Shown here piece after piece: positions 57,888 to 64,000 of a DNA stretch of 64,000 nt. A program made the position numbers and the translations under genes. The stretch spans positions 1,409,501 to 1,473,500 of the forward strand of contig NZ_PDJB01000001.1 in assembly GCF_002563895.1 (NCBI RefSeq), in the 5' to 3' direction. The stretch is from Pseudomonas lurida (GTDB lineage: Bacteria > Pseudomonadota > Gammaproteobacteria > Pseudomonadales > Pseudomonadaceae). The notes below the pieces were generated by a model, which saw nothing but the letters and a program-made list of their open reading frames with translations, was not told where the DNA came from and did not search any database. Positions within the stretch are counted from its first letter, which is position 1. Each line of letters begins with the position of its first letter.

Positions 57888-58724
57888 GTGAGTCTCACAG
57901 GTCTTGCGCAGCGTATGAGTAAAACAAGCTTTCATCGACTGGTGCTTGGCCTCGTCTTCAGTTCCGTACTGGTAGGGTGTTCCAGCTCGCCAAGCAGCGG
58001 CGCGCGGGTGGTTGATCGTAATAATGCCGCTCCGCAGAAGCCTACGGTCACCACCGGGCAATATGTGGTGCGCAAGGGCGATACGCTTTTCTCGATTGCC
58101 TTCCGTTATGGCTGGGACTACAAGGCGCTCGCAGCTCGTAACAATATTCCCGTGCCCTACACGATACATCCAGGTCAGACGATTCGCTTCGACGGTCGCA
58201 CCGGCTCAACGCCAACGGCAGTTGTGACAAACACTGGATCTTCGCCATCGTCCTCCAGCAAAACCACCATCATTACCCGGCCTGCAGGCAGTGCCACGCC
58301 AGCCCCTGCAGCCAAGCCGGCACCCGCGCCGCTGCCGCCTGCCGGGCCTGCCCCAACCGGTTGGGGGTGGCCTTCAAACGGTATCCTGATTGGAAAATTC
58401 TCTTCAAACGGTAGTTTGAATAAAGGCATTGATATCGCCGGGGATTTGGGACAGCCTGTTTTAGCTGCGTCTGATGGGACAGTGGTGTACGCCGGGAGTG
58501 GTTTACGGGGCTACGGCGAGCTGGTCATCATCAAACACAGCGATACCTACGTAAGTGCTTACGGCCACAACCGTAGGCTGTTGGTTCGGGAGGGGCAGCA
58601 GGTCAAAGTCGGACAGACAATTGCCGAAATGGGGTCAACTGGTACAGACCGGGTGAAACTGCACTTTGAGATTCGCCGTCAAGGGAAGCCTGTAGATCCA
58701 CTGCAATTCCTACCCCGTCGTTGA
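57888..58724 (+). CDS. nlpD: Lipoprotein NlpD, amidase activator with degenerate LytM domain
   Basis: Outer-membrane lipoprotein that activates the septal amidase AmiC for daughter-cell separation. The GTG at 57888 follows AGGGAG and gives 278 aa. The lipobox is LVGC with Cys at about 31. A LysM domain (QYVVRKGDTLFSIAFRYGW, about 60-105) binds peptidoglycan, a Pro/Ala/Ser linker follows, then the LytM (M23) domain. The first metal His is replaced (NKGIDIAG instead of H-x-x-x-D), so the domain is not a peptidase, as in E. coli NlpD. The rpoS promoter usually lies inside nlpD. Confidence 0.94.
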   Translation: MSLTGLAQRMSKTSFHRLVLGLVFSSVLVGCSSSPSSGARVVDRNNAAPQKPTVTTGQYVVRKGDTLFSIAFRYGWDYKALAARNNIPVPYTIHPGQTIRFDGRTGSTPTAVVTNTGSSPSSSSKTTIITRPAGSATPAPAAKPAPAPLPPAGPAPTGWGWPSNGILIGKFSSNGSLNKGIDIAGDLGQPVLAASDGTVVYAGSGLRGYGELVIIKHSDTYVSAYGHNRRLLVREGQQVKVGQTIAEMGSTGTDRVKLHFEIRRQGKPVDPLQFLPRR

Positions 58725-58734
58725 TGTGTTGCAC

Positions 58735-58764
58735 AGCCTGTTCCTCGCGTAGAAGGAACAGGCT
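58735..58764 (+). promoter_or_regulatory. 11-bp perfect hairpin between nlpD and rpoS
   Basis: AGCCTGTTCCT (58735-58745) pairs with AGGAACAGGCT (58754-58764) around CGCGTAGA. No T-run follows. It lies 65 bases before the rpoS ATG and is part of the rpoS leader when transcription starts inside nlpD. Confidence 0.6.
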
Positions 58765-58829
58765 CCAGCGTTGCCAAGGATAGAGGCGTCGCTTGAGCTT
58801 GAGGTCGAACTCACCAAAGGACTATAACA

Positions 58830-59834
58830 ATGGCTCTCAGTAAAGAAGCGCCGGAGTTTGACATCGACGATGAGGTTCTCCTTATGGAGACCGGCATCGC
58901 TACGGAATCGATGTCGAATGAGGGACCTGCTGTACCTTCAGTTCGCACCAAATCCAAGAACTCCACCGCGTTAAAACAACACAAGTACATTGACTACACA
59001 CGGGCGCTCGACGCGACCCAGCTGTACCTCAATGAAATCGGCTTTTCCCCTCTGCTGACCCCCGAAGAAGAAGTCCATTTTGCGCGCTTGTCGCAAAAGG
59101 GCGATCCGGCTGGGCGCAAGCGCATGATCGAAAGCAACCTGCGCCTGGTGGTGAAAATCGCCCGACGCTACGTCAATCGTGGGCTGTCCCTGTTGGACTT
59201 GATCGAGGAAGGCAACCTGGGCTTGATCCGGGCGGTGGAGAAGTTCGACCCAGAGCGGGGCTTTCGTTTTTCAACCTATGCCACCTGGTGGATTCGCCAG
59301 ACCATCGAACGGGCGATCATGAATCAGACCCGCACGATCCGGTTGCCGATCCATGTGGTCAAGGAGCTCAACGTCTACCTGCGGGCAGCGCGTGAGCTTA
59401 CCCAAAAACTCGATCATGAACCTTCGCCTGAAGAGATCGCCAACCTGCTGGAAAAACCGGTAGGGGAGGTCAAGCGCATGCTCGGCTTGAACGAGCGCGT
59501 GTCTTCGGTCGATGTCTCGCTGGGTCCGGATTCGGATAAAACCCTGCTGGACACCCTGACGGATGATCGCCCTACAGATCCTTGCGAGCTGTTGCAGGAC
59601 GATGATCTTTCCCAAAGCATTGACCAGTGGCTGTCGGAGCTCACGGACAAGCAGCGCGAGGTGGTGATTCGCCGCTTCGGCCTGCGCGGCCATGAGAGCA
59701 GCACCCTGGAGGACGTAGGCCTGGAAATCGGCCTGACCCGTGAGCGGGTGCGGCAGATCCAGGTGGAAGGGCTCAAGCGCTTGCGTGAGATCCTGGAGAA
59801 GAATGGCTTGTCGAGTGAGTCACTGTTCCAGTAA
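58830..59834 (+). CDS. rpoS: RNA polymerase sigma factor RpoS
   Basis: Stationary-phase and general stress sigma factor, 334 aa. Region 1.2 ('[20 protein letters not shown]'), region 2 ('[20 protein letters not shown]', '[20 protein letters not shown]' with the -10-binding part), region 3 and region 4.2 ('[20 protein letters not shown]') are complete. AAAGGA lies before the ATG. In the P. fluorescens group RpoS controls survival and secondary metabolites. A long REP hairpin follows at once. Confidence 0.98.
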   Translation: MALSKEAPEFDIDDEVLLMETGIATESMSNEGPAVPSVRTKSKNSTALKQHKYIDYTRALDATQLYLNEIGFSPLLTPEEEVHFARLSQKGDPAGRKRMIESNLRLVVKIARRYVNRGLSLLDLIEEGNLGLIRAVEKFDPERGFRFSTYATWWIRQTIERAIMNQTRTIRLPIHVVKELNVYLRAARELTQKLDHEPSPEEIANLLEKPVGEVKRMLGLNERVSSVDVSLGPDSDKTLLDTLTDDRPTDPCELLQDDDLSQSIDQWLSELTDKQREVVIRRFGLRGHESSTLEDVGLEIGLTRERVRQIQVEGLKRLREILEKNGLSSESLFQ

Positions 59835-59850
59835 GTGACGCAGGACTAAG

Positions 59851-59940
59851 TGTGGGAGCGGGCTTGTTCGCGAGTGCGGAGTATCAGTTGAGAGATGTGC
59901 CGACTGATCCACCGCACTCGCGAGCAAGCCCGCTCCCACA
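59851..59940. repeat. Long REP hairpin after rpoS
   Basis: The 29-base arm 59851-59879 pairs with 59912-59940 with one mismatch; the core is TGTGGGAGCGGGCTTG. The loop has a further small stem (ATCAGT against ACTGAT). It starts 16 bases after the rpoS stop and is followed by TTTTTTA, so it can work as the rpoS terminator. Confidence 0.88.
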
Positions 59941-59982
59941 TTTTTTATGCCTGGATCAACCGCAGCGCCAAATAGCAGGCAT

Positions 59983-60014
59983 AAAAAAACCCCGCTTTTG
60001 AGGGCGGGGTCTTT
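59983..60014 (-). terminator. Terminator of cspA
   Basis: On the minus strand GACCCCGCC-CTCAAAA-GCGGGGT is followed by a run of seven T. GCGGGG (60004-60009) pairs with CCCCGC (59990-59995). A standard intrinsic terminator 20 bases after the cspA stop. Confidence 0.85.
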
Positions 60015-60033
60015 TCGACTAAGTCAGTACAAG

Positions 60034-60243
60034 TTAGATAACTTGAACTTCTTCAGCTTGCATGCCTTTCTGACCGCGGGTAGCGATGAAAGAAACCTGT
60101 TGGCCTTCTTTCAGGCTTTTGAAGCCGTCGGATTGGATAGCTTTGAAGTGAACGAACAGGTCGTCACCGGATTGTGGAGTGATGAAGCCGAAGCCTTTTT
60201 CATCGTTGAACCACTTAACGGTACCAGTTTGGCGATTAGACAT
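60034..60243 (-). CDS. cspA: Cold-shock protein CspA/CapB
   Basis: A 69-aa cold-shock-domain RNA chaperone. RNP1 'KGFGFITP' (16-23) and RNP2 'LFVHFKAI' (29-36) are intact, with the '[11 protein letters not shown]' start. It matches the CapA/CapB type known from cold-adapted pseudomonads. AAGGAG lies before the ATG. A possible promoter on the minus strand (TTGTGT at 60379-60374, 18 bases, GATATG at 60355-60350) would give a leader of about 100 bases, as expected of cold-regulated csp genes. Confidence 0.95.
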   Translation of the reverse strand: MSNRQTGTVKWFNDEKGFGFITPQSGDDLFVHFKAIQSDGFKSLKEGQQVSFIATRGQKGMQAEEVQVI

Positions 60244-60643
60244 GGTGTATCTCCTTGGACAAAGTTAACTGCGACTCAGGAAAAGCCCTGGCCGAGACTG
60301 AGTGCAAAGAGCAGGAAAAATTCTTGGAGATGGTTGGATCGAAATTCAACATATCGTGTAGAGATTCTCAGTGACACAAGCAGCACAGTGGCGCCACCTT
60401 AACCCTTTTTCCGGAACGTGCCAATGGTATTTCCGAAGGTTTCTCCAAATTCGTGACTGGCGGTGGTATTTCCAGTCACCCTGAATGGCACTACGGGTAC
60501 CGGCCACGCTGGTTGAGGCTTTAAAGGCAGGCGCATTTGTCGCGACATTCTTCAACAAAAGCCCCGTGGCCTTTGAACCCCAACGCCGGCCCCGGTAAGA
60601 TGCCCAACAGAATTTTTCCACCTCGCTATTCAGGACACCCGCC
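60244..60643. other. 400-base gap between cspA and dcd
   Basis: This gap serves the two divergent genes. The left 130 bases hold the cspA leader and possible promoter. A direct repeat of TGGTATTTCC occurs at 60425-60434 and 60464-60473. No ORF with a ribosome binding site and no RNA gene is visible. Confidence 0.5.
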
Positions 60644-61210
60644 ATGAGCATCAAATCGGACAAGTGGATTCGCCGCATGGCGCAAGAGCACGGCATGATC
60701 GAACCGTTCGTCGAGCGCCAGATCCGTGGTCAAGGCGATGCCCCTGTGATTTCCTACGGCGTTTCCAGCTACGGCTACGACGTACGTTGCGCCGATGAGT
60801 TCAAGGTGTTCACCAACATCAATTCGGCGATCGTCGATCCGAAGAACTTCGACGAAAAGAGCTTCGTCGACGTCAAGAGCGACGTGTGCATCATTCCGCC
60901 AAACTCCTTCGCCCTGGCGCGCACCGTGGAGTTCTTCCGTATTCCCCGCGATGTGCTGACCATCTGCCTGGGCAAGAGCACCTACGCGCGTTGCGGCATC
61001 ATCGTCAACGTGACGCCGCTTGAGCCCGAGTGGGAAGGCCACGTGACCCTGGAGTTCTCCAACACCACCACCTTGCCGGCGAAAATCTACGCCAACGAGG
61101 GTGTGGCGCAGATGCTGTTCCTGCAGTCCGACGAGGACTGTGAAGTGTCCTACAAAGACCGCGCAGGCAAGTACCAAGGCCAACGCGGCGTCACCCTCCC
61201 ACGCGCTTGA
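60644..61210 (+). CDS. dcd: dCTP deaminase
   Basis: Deaminates dCTP to dUTP, the main source of dUMP for thymidylate synthesis in this group. The 188-aa trimeric enzyme shows '[20 protein letters not shown]', '[20 protein letters not shown]', '[20 protein letters not shown]' and '[20 protein letters not shown]' with the catalytic Glu. The alternative, dUTPase, is excluded by its longer form and these motifs. Confidence 0.97.
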   Translation: MSIKSDKWIRRMAQEHGMIEPFVERQIRGQGDAPVISYGVSSYGYDVRCADEFKVFTNINSAIVDPKNFDEKSFVDVKSDVCIIPPNSFALARTVEFFRIPRDVLTICLGKSTYARCGIIVNVTPLEPEWEGHVTLEFSNTTTLPAKIYANEGVAQMLFLQSDEDCEVSYKDRAGKYQGQRGVTLPRA

Positions 61211-61273
61211 TCGAAAGGTCTTACGCGTAAAGGGAATTAGTCTGCGGAAAGTGACTCTATCTAGGTGTACTGC

Positions 61274-61298
61274 CTCGGCGCGTGTAAAACGCGCCGAG
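61274..61298 (+). promoter_or_regulatory. 9-bp hairpin between dcd and the 65-aa gene
   Basis: CTCGGCGCG (61274-61282) pairs perfectly with CGCGCCGAG (61290-61298) around TGTAAAA. There is no T-run, and the ribosome binding site of the next gene (GAGGAG) lies 8 bases on. It may end dcd mRNA or stabilise the small gene's leader. Confidence 0.5.
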
Positions 61299-61318
61299 CC
61301 ACGCTTGAGGAGTACCTT

Positions 61319-61516
61319 ATGAAGATCGACCCGAGAATCAGCGCAGAACTTGCCCGGCTTGAACCCAACCAGATTGGCGTTCTGGCCTGGTCCCTGATGG
61401 CCGATCCTGCTTATGCGGGCGGCATTCCCGGCCAACCCGAGCCGGATTACCCACAACCCACCGAACCGGGTGAACCGACCTTGCCGGACGAGCCACCACC
61501 CGCGCCTGTCGCCTGA
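61319..61516 (+). CDS. Hypothetical 65-aa protein with Pro/Glu-rich tail
   Basis: I do not recognise a family. The ATG at 61319 has GAGGAG 6 bases upstream. The N-terminal half (MKIDPRISAELARLEPNQIG ... LAWSLMADPAY) may be helical; the C-terminal 30 residues are mostly Pro, Glu and Asp ('PQPTEPGEPTLPDEPPPAPVA') and disordered. There is no signal peptide or membrane helix. It could be a small adaptor or an orphan gene; the strong ribosome binding site and separate leader hairpin argue that it is translated. Confidence 0.6.
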   Translation: MKIDPRISAELARLEPNQIGVLAWSLMADPAYAGGIPGQPEPDYPQPTEPGEPTLPDEPPPAPVA

Positions 61517-61531
61517 TACCTGGAAGGCCGG

Positions 61532-62182
61532 TCATCGCACTGGCCATACCTCGTGGTCGCCGATCACGAAGATTCGGCGGTCATTCTCCTGTTCCACCGC
61601 AAAGCCACCGGTAAATGCCCCGAACGCCGGCAGCAAGCTGACCCGCGTCCCGATCTGAAAGCACGGCAACCTTAGGCTCTGCCGGCCTCTGCCACGCAAG
61701 CGATATACCGGATGTACATGCCCCGCCAGCACATGATGGCTGGGATGCGCATCCGGTTCGTGCTGCAGGGCGAAAGGACCCATCAGCAGCGGCTCTGGGA
61801 CGACCTCGATGTTCAAGTCGACAGGCGGGTCACCGGCGCGCTTGTCGTGATTGCCGCGAATCAGGGTCATCGCCAATTTGTCATGACGTGCGCGCCAGGC
61901 TCTCAGCGCGCTCAGGGTGCCGCTGGCATGTGAGCCGGGGCCGTGCAGGAAATCGCCGAGAAAGATCACCTGCGTGCACGGTAGCGCGGATAGCAGCCGA
62001 TCCAGGCGCTGCAGGTTCTCGGTGGTGGTCCCCTGTGGCACCGGCTGGCCCAGGCTGCGATAGGCGGATGCCTTGCCGAAATGCGCGTCGGCTATCAGCA
62101 AGCACTGTCGAGCGGGCCAGTACACCGCCTTTTCGGCCAGCAGCCACAACGCTTCCCCCTCCAGCATCAATGAGCAATGCAT
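61532..62182 (-). CDS. pdeM: Ligase-associated DNA damage response endonuclease PdeM
   Basis: A 216-aa calcineurin-like metallophosphoesterase. All metal motifs are present: ADAHFGK (D-x-H), LGDFLHG (G-D), RGNHDKR (G-N-H-D) and LAGHVHPVYR (G-H-x-H). The PdeM name follows from its coupling with the ligase-associated helicase upstream: the start overlaps the helicase stop by one base (TGATG). In such clusters an ATP-dependent DNA ligase and an exonuclease are also found; they would lie beyond the right edge. Confidence 0.88.
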   Translation of the reverse strand: MHCSLMLEGEALWLLAEKAVYWPARQCLLIADAHFGKASAYRSLGQPVPQGTTTENLQRLDRLLSALPCTQVIFLGDFLHGPGSHASGTLSALRAWRARHDKLAMTLIRGNHDKRAGDPPVDLNIEVVPEPLLMGPFALQHEPDAHPSHHVLAGHVHPVYRLRGRGRQSLRLPCFQIGTRVSLLPAFGAFTGGFAVEQENDRRIFVIGDHEVWPVR

Positions 62183-64000
62183 CAGCGCTTCCCGTTATCC
62201 GCGACTTTTTCCAGGTCCTTGACCATCCGCGCAATGCGCTCCGAGAGTTTTTCCGAACTGAGGCTTTCGCGCATTCGCTCCACCAGCAATGGAAAGGCCA
62301 GGGGCGTAGGCCGTTCGATCAGGTGCAGGTCTCGTTTGAGCGCTGAAAGATGACGCAATGTCTCATCCAACCGATGAATATCCAACTCATCGCGCAGGAC
62401 TTCTTCCCCGGCCTGGGTCAGCAGCAGGTTCTGCGGGTCATATTGCTTGAACACCTCAAAGAACAAGCCGCTGGAGGCCTGCACCTGCCGCGTACTTTTC
62501 GGTGCACCCGGATATCCGGCAAACACCAGCCCGGCAATACGTGCGATCTCGCGAAAGCGGCGCAGGGCCAGTTCACCGGCATTCAGACTGGCCGCCACGT
62601 GCTCCAGCAAATGCTCAGGGCTCAGTAACGATTCATTCAGCAGCGCCGGCCAGTCCACTTCGGTGGCGCTCAACAACTCCAGCCCGTAATCATTGACTGC
62701 AATCGAAAAAGTCACTGCCTGCCGCTGGCTCACCCGCCACGCCAGCAGGCTCGCCAGGCCCAAGTGCACCTGGCGCCCGGCGAACGGATAGAGAAACAGG
62801 TGCCACCCCTCCCTGGACTTCAACGCCTCGGCCAGCAAATGCTTGCGCGTCGGCAGGCCCGACCAGCGCAACTGCGTCTGCAACAGAGACTGCACCGCCT
62901 GCATCTCCGGGCCTTCATAGTGACCGTGCGCCGCCGCATCAAAGCGCTCCACCACGGCCTGGGCCAGCTCATTGGAAAGGGGCATGCGCCCGCCATTCCA
63001 GCGCGGTACGGCGGCTTTTTTCGCGGTGCTGCGGCGTACATAGGCGGTCATGTTTTCCACCCGTACCAGCTCCAGCAAGCGACCGGCAAATAGAAAGCCG
63101 TCGCCAGGCTTGAGCCGCGCAATAAAGCCTTCCTCGACACTCCCCAGATTCTTGCCGCCACCGCCCTTGCTCCAGAATTTCAGCTGGATACTGGCATCGC
63201 TGACGATCGTGCCCACGCTCATCCGATGACGACGCGCCAGCCGGGCATCGGGGACACGCCATACCCCATGCTCGTCTGGTTCTACGCGGCGGTAATCCGG
63301 GTAGGCGGTCAGCGAGAGGCCGCCATGGCGCACAAAACCCAGCGCCCACGCCCAGTCTGCGTCCGTGAGGTCGCGATAAGCCCTGGCACCGCGCACCTCG
63401 GCCAGTAAGGCATCGGGTGTAAACCCGCCGCCCAGCGCCATGCTGACCAAATGTTGTACGAGCACATCCAATGGCTTGCGCGGTGATTCCCGCGCTTCAA
63501 TGCGCCGCTGGGCAATCGCATCCTGGGCCGCCGCGGCTTCCACCAGCTCCAGGCTGTGGGTCGGCACCAACGTCACCCGCGATGGCCGCCCTGGCGCATG
63601 CCCCGAACGCCCGGCGCGCTGCATCAAGCGCGCCACACCTTTGGCCGAGCCGATCTGCAGTACGCGCTCCACGGGCAGGAAGTCCACCCCCAGGTCGAGG
63701 CTCGATGTGCACACCACCGCCTTGAGCTGGCCGTCTTTCAGCGCCCGTTCCACCCAATCGCGGGTTTCCCGGGACAACGAACCGTGGTGCAGGGCAATCA
63801 CCCCGGCCCAGTCCGGCCGGGCGTCCAGTAAGGCCTGATACCAGATTTCCGATTGTGCCCGCGTATTGGTAAACACCAGGCAGCTACTGCTGGCGTCCAC
63901 CTCGGCCACCACCTGGGGCAACATCTTCAAGCCGATGTGCCCGGCCCAGGGAAAGCGCTCGGCGACGGGTGGCAGCAAGGTGTCGACCTGCAGCTGTTTA
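62182..64000 (-). CDS. Ligase-associated DEXH-box DNA helicase (partial, N-terminus outside)
   Basis: Lhr-type superfamily 2 helicase of the ligase-associated DNA repair cluster. About 605 C-terminal residues are in the window and the frame is open at the right edge, so the Walker A and DEXH motifs are not visible. Helicase motifs IV-VI are: '[16 protein letters not shown]', '[20 protein letters not shown]' and '[19 protein letters not shown]'. The long C-terminal part (winged helix and DUF4910-like Lhr core) follows. It is coupled to pdeM. Confidence 0.92.
   Translation of the reverse strand, partial: KQLQVDTLLPPVAERFPWAGHIGLKMLPQVVAEVDASSSCLVFTNTRAQSEIWYQALLDARPDWAGVIALHHGSLSRETRDWVERALKDGQLKAVVCTSSLDLGVDFLPVERVLQIGSAKGVARLMQRAGRSGHAPGRPSRVTLVPTHSLELVEAAAAQDAIAQRRIEARESPRKPLDVLVQHLVSMALGGGFTPDALLAEVRGARAYRDLTDADWAWALGFVRHGGLSLTAYPDYRRVEPDEHGVWRVPDARLARRHRMSVGTIVSDASIQLKFWSKGGGGKNLGSVEEGFIARLKPGDGFLFAGRLLELVRVENMTAYVRRSTAKKAAVPRWNGGRMPLSNELAQAVVERFDAAAHGHYEGPEMQAVQSLLQTQLRWSGLPTRKHLLAEALKSREGWHLFLYPFAGRQVHLGLASLLAWRVSQRQAVTFSIAVNDYGLELLSATEVDWPALLNESLLSPEHLLEHVAASLNAGELALRRFREIARIAGLVFAGYPGAPKSTRQVQASSGLFFEVFKQYDPQNLLLTQAGEEVLRDELDIHRLDETLRHLSALKRDLHLIERPTPLAFPLLVERMRESLSSEKLSERIARMVKDLEKVADNGKR

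Noticed and set aside
57888..58724. Active M23 endopeptidase
   Set aside because: The first metal His is Asn, and the LysM plus degenerate LytM layout is that of NlpD.
59835..59982. rsmZ-type small RNA after rpoS
   Set aside because: No series of GGA-loop hairpins is present; the space is filled by a REP hairpin.

Overview
The window is a chromosomal segment of a Pseudomonas of the P. fluorescens group. The reasons are the high GC content, the gene order (rpsB-tsf-pyrH-frr-uppS-cdsA-dxr-rseP-bamA-skp-lpxD-fabZ-lpxA-lpxB-rnhB-dnaE-accA-tilS-pyrG-kdsA-eno-ftsB-ispD ... surE-pcm-nlpD-rpoS), GtgGGAGC-type REP hairpins between genes, and a pseudomonad GH17-GT2 beta-glucan synthase. Almost all of it is core genome. 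I see no phage, transposase, CRISPR array, rRNA or tRNA gene.

Layout. 1-3185: end of an RND adaptor and a complete TriC-like RND pump. 3186-4876: small accessory genes (an 87-aa His/Pro-rich peptide behind a terminator-like hairpin, a DUF4197 protein, a YbaY-type lipoprotein). 4928-13135: plsB, a cold-shock protein, a short hypothetical gene, rlmA-dapE and ndvB. 13353-17328: tcdA converging on csdE-csdA, then dapD and a YffB/ArsC-like gene. 17542-21255: a CPA1 Na+/H+ antiporter, an astacin-like metallopeptidase and dapC. 21403-24964: glnD and map. 25352-43590: the long + strand macro-cluster for translation, UMP kinase, isoprenoid and phospholipid synthesis, outer-membrane assembly, lipid A and replication. 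43719-51536: accA, tilS, pyrG, kdsA, eno, ftsB, ispD. 51630-54683: LysR regulator divergent from the adhC-fghA formaldehyde module. 54738-59834: ispF-truD-surE-pcm-nlpD-rpoS. 59851-61516: REP, cspA, dcd and a 65-aa gene. 61532-64000: pdeM and the 3' part of a ligase-associated DEXH helicase that runs off the window.

Functional themes. Envelope building dominates: isoprenoid precursors (dxr, ispD, ispF) feed undecaprenyl phosphate (uppS); cdsA and plsB make phospholipid; fabZ and accA supply acyl chains; lpxA/D/B and kdsA make lipid A and Kdo; bamA, skp and rseP handle outer-membrane proteins and envelope stress. Three enzymes of the succinylase branch of diaminopimelate/lysine synthesis (dapD, dapC, dapE) lie within 12 kb. 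CsdA/CsdE and TcdA are neighbours, as in the E. coli CSD system. The end of the window carries stationary-phase functions (surE, pcm, nlpD, rpoS).

The less ordinary parts are: an astacin-type metallopeptidase without signal peptide; the terminator-like hairpin before the 87-aa ORF; a terminator-like hairpin whose T-run touches the ispF start codon; an 11-bp hairpin between nlpD and rpoS; two dispersed intergenic repeat families; and a probable rearrangement junction after rpoS. I did not find a convincing undescribed multi-gene system.
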